Shown: one piece after another, positions 1 through 7,300 of the stretch | How the letters are laid out: each line of letters opens with the position of its first letter | Position numbering within the stretch: the stretch's first letter is position 1 | Source: Chloroflexota bacterium | GTDB taxonomy: Bacteria > Chloroflexota > Dehalococcoidia > Lucifugimonadales > Lucifugimonadaceae | Length of the DNA stretch: 13,757 nucleotides | Reading direction: 5' to 3' | Assembly (NCBI GenBank): GCA_030831265.1 | Contig: JAURLM010000262.1 | Location: 1-13,757 of the forward strand | The notes under the pieces: generated by a model | Databases searched by the model: none | Told to the model about the DNA's origin: nothing | What the model saw: the letters and a program-made list of their open reading frames with translations, nothing else | Program-made: the position numbers and the translations under genes

Positions 1-37
1 GCTGGATGGATTCCCGCCGGTGGTCGTAGAGCGTCAT
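1..37 (-). CDS. Possible start of an unidentified gene, cut by window edge
   Basis: An ATG at 37 on the minus strand opens a frame that stays open to the window edge, reading MTLYDHRRESIQ. It lies downstream of selA and smr on the same strand, and its ATG overlaps by four bases (ATGA) the stop of a short open frame that continues from just after the smr stop, which would fit a translationally coupled gene. No clear Shine-Dalgarno sequence precedes it; instead a 16-nt palindrome sits 9 nt upstream. Only 12 residues are visible, so neither the family nor the reality of the gene can be judged. Confidence 0.3.
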   Translation of the reverse strand, partial: MTLYDHRRESIQ

Positions 38-45
38 GGTTGAGT

Positions 46-61
46 CAGTTCGGGCGAACTG
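46..61. repeat. 16-nt perfect inverted repeat (7-nt arms, GG centre)
   Basis: CAGTTCG and CGAACTG flank a two-base centre. It lies between smr and the possible gene start at 37. There is no following T run on either strand, so it does not look like an intrinsic terminator. The arms are in the opposite order to the Bacillus-type SOS box (CGAAC...GTTCG), so it is not a LexA site of that type. It could be an operator or a small RNA hairpin overlapping the leader of the next gene. Confidence 0.4.
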
Positions 62-174
62 TCATCGCCGCGCTGTGTTGCTGGGTGTCGAAGTTGCGAC
101 ATGCGATTTGTACCACGTATTCGAAGTTCAGGGTTGCCGATGTGTCGGCACCATGTGCCGTTCAGGCGCAATGG

Positions 175-540
175 CTATTTGCGACGCTGTGACCTGGGCG
201 TAATGCCATAGTTGCGTGGGCTGTCGTAATTGCCCGTCTGACCGTAGTTTAGTTCTGCAATAGTCACGCCGTGACCGCCGTCACCATAGCTTGCAAGGTA
301 GAACTTTTTTACTAGCGGTGAGGACGCTAGCAGTTCGTGGACGGCAGACTTCAGTGCCCCTGTGCCGTGACCGTGAATTATCTTCACTATGTGGAGCCGG
401 GCGTTGTATGCCCTTTCGATGTGCCGTCGCGTTCGTTCGGAAGCTACCGCAACGACCATGCCGTGCAGATCGATCTCTATCTCGGTTGGTTGAATCGACG
501 GCCGGACAGGCCGACCGTAGTTGAAATTCGGCCGACTCAT
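175..540 (-). CDS. Small Smr-domain protein (MutS2-C-terminal-like nuclease)
   Basis: A 121-residue protein made of a single Smr domain (roughly residues 20-97) with short basic tails. The family signatures are present: DLHG at residues 24-27, HGHGTGALK at 56-64, and a glycine-rich GDGGHGVTIAEL segment near 86-97 that ends the fold. Smr domains nick or cleave nucleic acid, either DNA (MutS2) or mRNA on stalled ribosomes (SmrB-type). Stand-alone bacterial versions of this size are common, and which substrate applies here cannot be read from sequence. The N-terminal and C-terminal tails contain repeated NYG tripeptides and arginines, which may help nucleic acid binding. The ATG overlaps the selA stop (ATGA, 537-540), so translation is probably coupled to selA. 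Stop is TAG at 177-175. Confidence 0.88.
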   Translation of the reverse strand: MSRPNFNYGRPVRPSIQPTEIEIDLHGMVVAVASERTRRHIERAYNARLHIVKIIHGHGTGALKSAVHELLASSPLVKKFYLASYGDGGHGVTIAELNYGQTGNYDSPRNYGITPRSQRRK

Positions 541-1913
541 TTAGTCGCCCTCACTGCGGCTAACAGCGCAGTTGAAACCAACTCATCTTGCTCTGGCAGA
601 ACCGTTCGTGGGTCCAGAAGCAGTTCATCATCCTGGATACGCCCAATTACCGGCGGTTGCTGCGAGCGTAGTGCTGATGCAAGCGCATCCGGGTCATGGT
701 CCGCAATGGCAAGGACTGCTGTCGGGAGTGTTTCTCCGGGCAAACTACCTCCGCCGACTGTAGACCTGTCAGCCCGAACCTCGCCAAACCCGATTGCCGT
801 TCGCCACTTGTTCGCACGTTCTTCGATAGATTCTGGCGACGCTGAGATCATGTGCCAGATAGGGATTTCTGACTCGAAGCTGTCGTTGAGATATGAGAGC
901 AGTGTTGCACTCAGGGCTGCAAGCGTCATCTTGTCGATGCGTACAGCACGGGCGAGAGGATGTTTTGCCACTTTTTCGAGCAGAGTACGATCCCCGCAGA
1001 TGATGCCGGCCTGGGGACCTCCAAGCAGTTTGTCTCCGGAGAATAGCGTCAGGGCGGCACCGTCCGTTATCGAATCCTGGACAGTTGGCTCGCGCTGCAT
1101 GCCATAACGCCGTGTATCGACCAGAGAGCCTGAGCCGAGGTCGTTGAGCACAGGTGTGCCGTGCTTGCGTCCTACTGCGATCAGTTCGGACAACTCAGTG
1201 GTGTGCGTGAAACCCTGTACGGAGAAATTGCTCGGGTGAACCTTCAAGATAGCCGCTGTGCGATCCGTCACCGCTGCATCGTAATCGCGGTCGTAAGTGC
1301 GGTTTGTCGTTCCAACTTCGACCAGTGTTGCCCCGGACTGCCTCATAACGTCCGGGACCCGGAACCCGCCACCGATCTCCACTGACTCCCCACGCGAAAC
1401 GATCACTTCGCGGCCGTCAGCGAGTGCGCTAAGGACAAGCAGCACCGCAGAAGCGTTGTTGTTGACTGCAATGCCAGCTTCCGCCCCAGTGACCGATGCG
1501 ATCAGCTCTGAGATGTGTGATGTGCGCGAACCCCGCTTGCCGGTTTCCAGTGAAAACTCAAGATCGGAATAGCCGGTCGCGGATTCGGCTGCAGCCTGTG
1601 CGGCAGCGCGGCTGAGTGGGGCGCGACCAAGATTGGTGTGCAGCACGACGCCCGTCGCATTGATCACTAGTTGCGGCCCTGTCCTCCATGTGCGTTTAGC
1701 GCGGGACAGGACAGCTGCGATGATGGCGTCCGTGTCAGGATTATTGCCGTTGCGGACGCTGGCGCGGGCACCATCAATTACATCTCGAACCAGTCTCGTA
1801 ACTGCTGGGAGGGAATATGCGCCTGCAAGTGCAGCAACCTGCGTATCACGCAGAACGGCGTCGACCGATGGGATCGACCTGTATTGTTCCGCTTGTGTTG
1901 CCGGTTCCGTCAA
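537..1913 (-). CDS. selA: L-seryl-tRNA(Sec) selenium transferase (selenocysteine synthase)
   Basis: SelA is a PLP enzyme that converts seryl-tRNA(Sec) to selenocysteyl-tRNA(Sec) using selenophosphate. The 458-residue length matches the bacterial family. Visible signatures are SIPSVDAVL near the N terminus, INATGVVLHTNLGRAPLS around residues 84-101, NNNASAV in the PLP region, and SGDKLLGGPQAG, whose lysine at residue 295 is the expected Schiff-base lysine (the same number as in the E. coli enzyme). The start is TTG at 1913-1911: an in-frame TAA lies only two codons upstream and no ATG occurs before the conserved N-terminal motif. The Shine-Dalgarno is weak. The gene overlaps smr by 4 nt at its 3' end. 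Divergent coaE lies 259 nt away. No selB, selD or tRNA-Sec gene is visible in this window, so the rest of the Sec pathway must be elsewhere. Confidence 0.96.
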   Translation of the reverse strand: MTEPATQAEQYRSIPSVDAVLRDTQVAALAGAYSLPAVTRLVRDVIDGARASVRNGNNPDTDAIIAAVLSRAKRTWRTGPQLVINATGVVLHTNLGRAPLSRAAAQAAAESATGYSDLEFSLETGKRGSRTSHISELIASVTGAEAGIAVNNNASAVLLVLSALADGREVIVSRGESVEIGGGFRVPDVMRQSGATLVEVGTTNRTYDRDYDAAVTDRTAAILKVHPSNFSVQGFTHTTELSELIAVGRKHGTPVLNDLGSGSLVDTRRYGMQREPTVQDSITDGAALTLFSGDKLLGGPQAGIICGDRTLLEKVAKHPLARAVRIDKMTLAALSATLLSYLNDSFESEIPIWHMISASPESIEERANKWRTAIGFGEVRADRSTVGGGSLPGETLPTAVLAIADHDPDALASALRSQQPPVIGRIQDDELLLDPRTVLPEQDELVSTALLAAVRATK

Positions 1914-2172
1914 GGATTTTTACCACTGGCTCGCTGGTTGCTGTTGATGCGCGAAGACGTACGAGATGGGGAAATAGCCCTGTATTGATCGTAGCATCTG
2001 ACGTATACCGGTTGCGGCAGTGTTTTCCGCTATCCAAGGGTGAACGGCGCACGGTCCAATTCCGTGTTTCGGCTCTCTTTCGATGGATGAGGCCTGGGGT
2101 AAGCGAATTTGTGATTGGGAACGCCGCGCGATGTGTAGAATGGGCAGGTTGGAGGAAACCTCAGGCTGCCAC
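1914..2172. promoter_or_regulatory. Divergent intergenic region between selA and coaE
   Basis: This 259-nt gap separates two divergently oriented genes and should therefore contain promoters for both. I see no convincing -35/-10 pair for selA. For coaE the best candidate is TTGGGA (2115-2120) with TAGAAT (2136-2141), but the 15-nt spacer is short. I searched both strands for a T-arm (GGTTCGAnnCC-like) that would mark a tRNA-Sec gene and found none. No conserved small ORF is apparent. Confidence 0.5.
2151..2155 (+). promoter_or_regulatory. Likely Shine-Dalgarno (GGAGG) of coaE
   Basis: A perfect GGAGG lies 17 nt before the coaE ATG at 2173. The spacing is longer than ideal, but there is no other in-frame start between the two, and the conserved CoaE N terminus (MIKIGLTG) begins exactly at 2173. 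Confidence 0.5.
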
Positions 2173-2775
2173 ATGATCAAAATTGGTCTAACCGGTGTAA
2201 TCGGGTCAGGAAAAGCAGAGGTCGCCAGGATATTGGCGTTGCTCGGCGCAACTGTGATTTTTGCGGACAAGATCAGCCGCGAAATATACGAACCCGGCGA
2301 TCCTGGTCACCAGGCCGTGGTGGAAACGTTTGGTGAGGATGTCCTCGACGAAGATGAGCGTATCGACCGCGCTGCACTGGCGGCGATCGTCTTCAGCGAT
2401 GACAGTCAACGACGCAGGTTGGAACAGGCTGTTTGGCCTGTGATGGCCAGAGTCGTGGAAGAGCGGATGCAGGAAGCCGATGCTGAAGACGCACCTGCGG
2501 CGGTGCTGGAAGCAGCGGTGTTGTTTGAAGCTGGATGGGACAGTCTTGTTGATGAGGTATGGGCTGTAACGACTCCAGAGGCAACCAGCATTGACCGCGT
2601 CCGCAGGAGAGATGGTCTGACTGCGGAGCAGGTACGTGCGCGAATGGCGGCTCAACTTTCTGCTGAAGAAAAGGCGAGTCGGGCTGACCGCGTGATCGCC
2701 AATGACGGTACGTTGGATGATCTCAGGGTGGCTGTGGAACATATCTGGACGGAGATGACCGGGCAAACGCCGTAA
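2173..2775 (+). CDS. coaE: Dephospho-CoA kinase with atypical P-loop
   Basis: CoaE phosphorylates the ribose 3'-OH of dephospho-CoA in the last step of coenzyme A synthesis. The protein is 200 residues, the usual family length. It shows IGLTG at the start, a P-loop at residues 8-15, AD at 31-32 followed by a YEPG motif near 39-42, LFEAGWDSLVDEVW at 117-130, a lid-region RRRDGLT near 144-150, and ADRVIANDG at 171-179. Two positions are odd. The P-loop reads GVIGSGKA, so the normal Ser/Thr after the lysine is Ala15. The usual LxxIxHP motif reads LEQAVWP, with Trp for His. The start at 2173 is chosen over an upstream ATG at 2083 because homology begins there. The 68-nt gap to the downstream AAA ATPase gene allows cotranscription. 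Identification is firm; full activity is less certain because of Ala15. Confidence 0.92.
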   Translation: MIKIGLTGVIGSGKAEVARILALLGATVIFADKISREIYEPGDPGHQAVVETFGEDVLDEDERIDRAALAAIVFSDDSQRRRLEQAVWPVMARVVEERMQEADAEDAPAAVLEAAVLFEAGWDSLVDEVWAVTTPEATSIDRVRRRDGLTAEQVRARMAAQLSAEEKASRADRVIANDGTLDDLRVAVEHIWTEMTGQTP

Positions 2776-2827
2776 GCGGACGGCAAGTTGTTCAACAGGG
2801 CTGCCCAATGGGAGTCCATGTCAGGAA

Positions 2828-2833
2828 AGAAGG
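2828..2833 (+). promoter_or_regulatory. Shine-Dalgarno (AGAAGG) deciding the AAA ATPase start
   Basis: AGAAGG lies 10 nt before ATG 2844. The upstream ATG at 2808 has no comparable purine-rich site, so 2844 is the preferred start. Confidence 0.55.
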
Positions 2834-2843
2834 CACAGGGAAT

Positions 2844-3728
2844 ATGGCGACGACGAATGACTACCGCGAGATTCGCGTGGAAGAGTACGTAGTTGAGAAA
2901 GAACCCTTTTACGTCCCGAGTTCGGACGAGATTGAGGTCTTTGAAGCAGCGTACCGACAGCGAGTTCCTGTGCTACTCAAAGGCCCAACCGGCACAGGCA
3001 AAACCCGGTTTGTTGAATACATGGCCTGGCGTTTGAGCGAAAAACTATCTGCTCCAGCGGCTACGCAGGGTGAGAACCGTCCGGCCAATGGGCACCTGCC
3101 GCTCGTCACCGTCGCCTGTCACGAAGACCTGACCGCAAGTGACCTTGTCGGACGTTACCTGCTCGACTCCAACGGCACTCGCTGGATCGACGGCCCGCTG
3201 ACACGGGCAGTAAAAGCCGGTGGAATCTGCTACCTGGACGAAGTGGTTGAGGCCCGTAAGGACACCACGGTTATCATCCACCCGCTGACGGACCACCGCC
3301 GAACACTGACCATCGACAAGCTCGGCGAAGTCATTGAGGCGGCGGACGGTTTCCTGCTGGTTGTTTCATACAACCCGGGATACCAGAACGCGATGAAGGA
3401 TCTGAAGCACTCCACACGTCAGCGTTTTGTCGCACTGGAATTTGATTTCCCGGACGCAGAGCGTGAGACACAGATCATCGCCCACGAATCTGGCGTGGAT
3501 GAGAAGAACGCTGAACTTCTTGCTCGGCTGGGTCAGAAGATTCGTAATCTGCGAGAGCATGGCCTTGAAGAGGGTGCAAGCACCCGCGTACTCATCTACG
3601 CAGGTCGGCTCATCAAGGAAGGTATTTCCCCTCGCCGTGCATGCCAGGTTGGTGTCACGTGGGGAATCACGGATGATCCGCAGATACAGCTGACTATTGA
3701 CGAGGTAGTTTCTTCGATCTTCCCGTAG
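2844..3728 (+). CDS. CbbQ/NirQ/NorQ-family AAA+ ATPase (MoxR-type)
   Basis: A 294-residue AAA+ ATPase. Motifs (residues from ATG 2844): Walker A GPTGTGKT at 47-54, followed by RFVEYMAWRL, which is characteristic of the CbbQ/NorQ group; a segment reading CHEDLTASDLVGRYLL; Walker B YLDE with D132-E133; sensor 1 in SYNPGYQ (N177); a pre-sensor hairpin HPLTDHRRTLTI; candidate arginine fingers R192/R194 in STRQRF; and sensor 2 ASTR (R248). CbbQ and NorQ form hexameric rings that, with a VWA partner (CbbO, NorD), remodel Rubisco or insert metal into nitric oxide reductase. The VWA partner is encoded two genes downstream, so the pair is almost certainly functional together. A longer form starting at 2808 is possible but lacks a good ribosome site. 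No Rubisco, NOR or CO dehydrogenase gene is nearby, so the client is unknown. Confidence 0.93.
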   Translation: MATTNDYREIRVEEYVVEKEPFYVPSSDEIEVFEAAYRQRVPVLLKGPTGTGKTRFVEYMAWRLSEKLSAPAATQGENRPANGHLPLVTVACHEDLTASDLVGRYLLDSNGTRWIDGPLTRAVKAGGICYLDEVVEARKDTTVIIHPLTDHRRTLTIDKLGEVIEAADGFLLVVSYNPGYQNAMKDLKHSTRQRFVALEFDFPDAERETQIIAHESGVDEKNAELLARLGQKIRNLREHGLEEGASTRVLIYAGRLIKEGISPRRACQVGVTWGITDDPQIQLTIDEVVSSIFP

Positions 3729-3753
3729 GACCTGCCAGTCAGAGAGATAAGGC

Positions 3754-4386
3754 TTGTCGCAAAACCGCGCCCAACTCGCGATTGACCATTACGAGGCCGA
3801 ACTCCGGTCACGTAGGACGGGCGCGGCGAACCCGATACCAGATCATGGACGTGATGCAGCCGTATTTGTGTTGTTCATCGAACAGCCCGGTTACACGGGC
3901 GTGGTTATGATGCGGCGGCCTCGTTTCCGGGGTAAACATCGCGGTGAATGGGCTTTTCCAGGCGGAACACGTGAGCCTGAGGACAGTGTCCTGTTGAGTA
4001 CCGCATTCAGGGAGACAGAAGAAGAGCTTGGGATTCCGTCATCAGCAATCGAACACTGGGGGCCGCTTGAGCCGGTGACCACAGTGGGTACGAAATTCAG
4101 GGTGTGGCCGTTTACTGGAAGACTGGATCCAACAGCGAAAATTATTCCTTCTACTGCAGAGGTTGATGAAGTAGCTACCGTGCCTGTAGAGACATTTACG
4201 TCCATCTCTACGCGAAGGCACATTCGGTTGCACCGGGATGGGCAGTTGCGTGACCTGCGGGCGTACGTGAACGATGGCCGGGTCATATGGGGCGCGACAG
4301 CCCGGATTCTGTCGCAAATATTCGATCAGCCGGGCGGCATCTCAGATGCGGTCACGGGTGGCACTGCGGAGGTCGTTGGCCAGTGA
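3754..4386 (+). CDS. Nudix hydrolase, CoA-diphosphatase-like
   Basis: A 210-residue protein with a Nudix domain covering about residues 27-165. The stretch FRGKHRGEWAFPGG before the Nudix box resembles the UPF0035 signature of CoA diphosphatases (NudL/Pcd1 type). The box continues as GGTREPED (70-77), with Asp77 where many Nudix proteins have Glu, and RETEEELGI (86-94), which supplies the metal-binding glutamates. Such enzymes cleave CoA or acyl-CoA to 3',5'-ADP and phosphopantetheine, although some relatives act on other nucleotide diphosphates. The start is TTG at 3754: an in-frame TAA is two codons upstream and no ATG precedes the domain; GAGAG at 3742-3746 may serve as ribosome site. The gene sits 25 nt after the AAA ATPase gene and overlaps the VWA gene by four bases (GTGA), so it is embedded in that operon. 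Substrate is inferred. Confidence 0.85.
   Translation: MSQNRAQLAIDHYEAELRSRRTGAANPIPDHGRDAAVFVLFIEQPGYTGVVMMRRPRFRGKHRGEWAFPGGTREPEDSVLLSTAFRETEEELGIPSSAIEHWGPLEPVTTVGTKFRVWPFTGRLDPTAKIIPSTAEVDEVATVPVETFTSISTRRHIRLHRDGQLRDLRAYVNDGRVIWGATARILSQIFDQPGGISDAVTGGTAEVVGQ
4368..4372 (+). promoter_or_regulatory. Shine-Dalgarno (GGAGG) fixing the GTG start of the VWA gene
   Basis: A perfect GGAGG lies inside the end of the Nudix gene, 10 nt before GTG 4383. This supports the GTG start and argues against the longer frame from 4287, whose first 32 residues are merely the shadow of the Nudix gene in another frame. Confidence 0.8.
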
Positions 4387-7300
4387 GCGAAACTACCGGT
4401 AAGGGTGAACCTGAGAACAGTCAGCAATCCGGCGAAGCACGGTTGACTGTGCCGCAGATTGAAGCTGAATTAGAGCAATTCCCTGCGCCAGTTGCAGAGC
4501 GATTCCGCATGGCGCAGAGCCAACTAACAGGGCGCCTGGCAGATGAAACGCTGCTGGAATGGGCCTACACAGGCCTTGAGATTGCACGCAAAACCGTGCG
4601 CTCATGGGAAGCGGCATCAGAATACTTCGACTCATCCATTGCCGTTCAACGTCAACTGCCGTCAGGGCAGTTCCTGCGCTGGGGGCGTACCGGTGCTGGT
4701 CTCTGCAATGACTCGCCAAGTCTTGCCGTTGCCTATTTCAAAGCCAGCCCGGCGGCAATGCTCCGACTTCGGCCTCGTTACATTGATGACTGGGCTACGG
4801 TCACTCGATCTCTCTACCGCGGAACCTGGAAGTCCAGTGCTCTGGCCGCCCGGCTGTTTGAAAGCACGCCACGGTTGCTGGAAACACTGTCATTCGACGA
4901 ATTCTGCTCGTTCGGCGGTTTTCTTGAAGTGCTGTCTCGAAGGTCGTATGACTCTGCATCCGAGTCTCTGAACCAGGGCATTGCGCTATTCCCGAAACTG
5001 GGAACGGACTCTGATCACTTCATTGCCCTTGCCCGAGCCGTGTCTGAATCTTCCTGGCGGCAGGTCAAAGAATTGTTTGACGCTGCCAGTGATTCCCTCA
5101 CGAACCTTCCTTCTGCACAGCGTGTCGCACTGCTCTCGCTCGCTCGACGTCTGAACGCGATGGGTTCTACCGAGTCCGGACCACTGCTACGCGCCGGTTC
5201 TAAAGCTGTATCAAGCGTATCTGCCGACTCCAGAGACAGGCTTTTGGAACTGACAGACAGGCTTGCCTCCGTTCATGCAGCGGCTGCACCAGAGTTCCTG
5301 CGTTCTGCTCCGAATGTGCTGGAACGCGTCACGTTCCAACAACTGGTTGAATGGCACTCTCGCGGTTCCGAAATAAGCCGTGAAAACCCGGAAGCTGCGG
5401 TCGCTTACTTCAAGTTGGAGTCTTCGGCTGCAACAGAGGCACTGGATGCCTTATCGTCCAGCATAGAGCTATCGCGTGTGCGTGACATCCTGCGCATGTA
5501 TTGCCAGGCGCTGACCGGACGGTCGATCGAAGTTTCTGCGGCACAACAACTTGCGGATAAAGGGATAGGCTGGTTCCAGGGTGAACTGCCGACAACCGAA
5601 GGCACAACGGTATATCTACCGTCAGTTATCAACCGATACACCTCTAAAGAAGAGAATTTCTCGTTCTACAAAGTTGTTTCGACACATCAGGTCGGACACA
5701 TTGAATTCGGTTCATTCGAGTTTGATTTCTCACAGCCATCAGGCATGTTTGATGACCTAAGGCCAGATCTACCCGGAGCGCGGAAGCTGGCACAGGAGAT
5801 CGAAAAAGATAAGCGGTTGAAAGCACAGATGGAGCTTGCCCAGTCTCCAGAAGCCACAGCACTTATTGAAGGCGTAGTCGCTGCTCCAGCAGAGGGTGAA
5901 GGCGCAGCCGCTGCACAGCGCGAATTCCTGACCGACATGTCTCGCTTCTTCGATCTGTTCCCTGACAACAAGCTGGCGCTTGATGTTTTCACGATCGTAG
6001 AGAGCACGCGTGTCGATTCGATGGTTATGGGGCGATACCAGGGCATCTCCAGCATGTACCGCAAGGTGCAGTCTGGTGCGCTTGAAACCCGCCCCGAACT
6101 CGAAGAACTGCCAGCCAGGGAATCGATAGTCGAGTTCCTGATTCGCTGGAGCCTGGGGCAGCGCGACGGACTTGTCGCTCCTAAGGAACACCTTGAGTCC
6201 GCTCGCAAGGTGCGTCGACTGCTGGACCTTATGTCCACTCCTGAGGCCACCGTCGAAGACGCGGCAGAGGCAACGATTCGCATCTACTCCATCCTGTCCG
6301 ATGTCCGCAACGAAGAAGTGGACGAAGACGACTTCGAGTCGATTGACCCGGAGGAACAGGAAGAAGGCGAAGATCAGTCCGGTGGCAACGAAGAAGTCAA
6401 CCGCGATGATGTCGTCCAGCAGTTCATGCAGGGAGCGCAGGATAAAGCTGGAGAAGAGGGCGAGTCTGACGAAGATGGCCCGGAGACGGAAGACGCCGAA
6501 GACCAGTTGCCTGGCGAAGAGGAATACTCGTCACCGCAGGAGATCGACTACCGCGGTGAGTTCAAGCCGGAGCTTTCACAGCTGCTTTCGCAGCTGCAGA
6601 TGGCCCAGGGTGGTGAGATGGGTGACGAGATCGACGGGATGGAGCCGATCACCCAGGAACAGCTTGAAGAGATGATGAAGAATGCTCCTGAACTGAACCA
6701 GCAGGACATGCAAGAGGGTGAGGAAGGCCAGGAAGCACCCAATACCGACGAACTGCTTGAGAACCTGATGAAGGAGTTGCAGAAGCGTGATCCGCAGAAC
6801 CAGCAGTTCCAGCAGGGTCCGATGCAGCACGTTGACGAGGACGGTGGGCCGCTCGACGCAACAGAACCCAATACGTTCACATACGACGAATGGGATTTCC
6901 GTGCGGGCGAGTACAAGCCGCGCTGGTGTCTCGTTCACCAGAAAGAGATGGCTGATGGCGAGCCAAACTTCTTCCGCGAGACGCTAATCGACAACGCGTC
7001 ACTGCTGGCTCGTATCCGTAAGCAATTTGAACTTGTCGTGCCGGAGATGTACCGCAAGCAGAAGCGTCTTGAAGACGGTGAAGAACAAGACCTGGACGCG
7101 GTGCTGGAAGCGGTCATCGACATGAAGATCGGCATCACGCCGGATGAGAAGGTCTACTGGAGGCGGAACAAGACTGAGCGTTCCGTGTCCGTGGCGTTTC
7201 TGCTCGATATGAGTGCATCAACCGCTGAGGCCATCGACGAGGCTAAGAAGCCGACCGATGACTGGGGTGCACCAGACGATCCTGTGGAGTACATGGTGTG

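Noticed and set aside
337..1107. 256-residue open frame on the plus strand opposite selA and smr
   Set aside because: It lies antisense to the well-conserved selA and smr genes and has the low-complexity Ser/Arg/Ala look of a shadow frame.
2115..2141. Possible coaE promoter TTGGGA / TAGAAT
   Set aside because: The spacer is only 15 nt and the -35 is weak; kept as a remark on the divergent region, not as a separate feature.
1914..2172. tRNA-Sec gene (selC) next to selA
   Set aside because: No T-arm or acceptor-like pairing found on either strand here or in 1-174.
4287..4382. Longer N terminus for the VWA protein
   Set aside because: This part overlaps the conserved Nudix gene in another frame, and a strong Shine-Dalgarno precedes GTG 4383.
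5687..6283. 198-residue Ser-rich open frame on the minus strand within the VWA gene
   Set aside because: Antisense shadow of a real coding region; no recognisable domain.
6575..6602. Repeated CAGCTGC units in the VWA gene
   Set aside because: They encode the repeated Leu-Ser-Gln-Leu pattern of the linker; explained by coding sequence.
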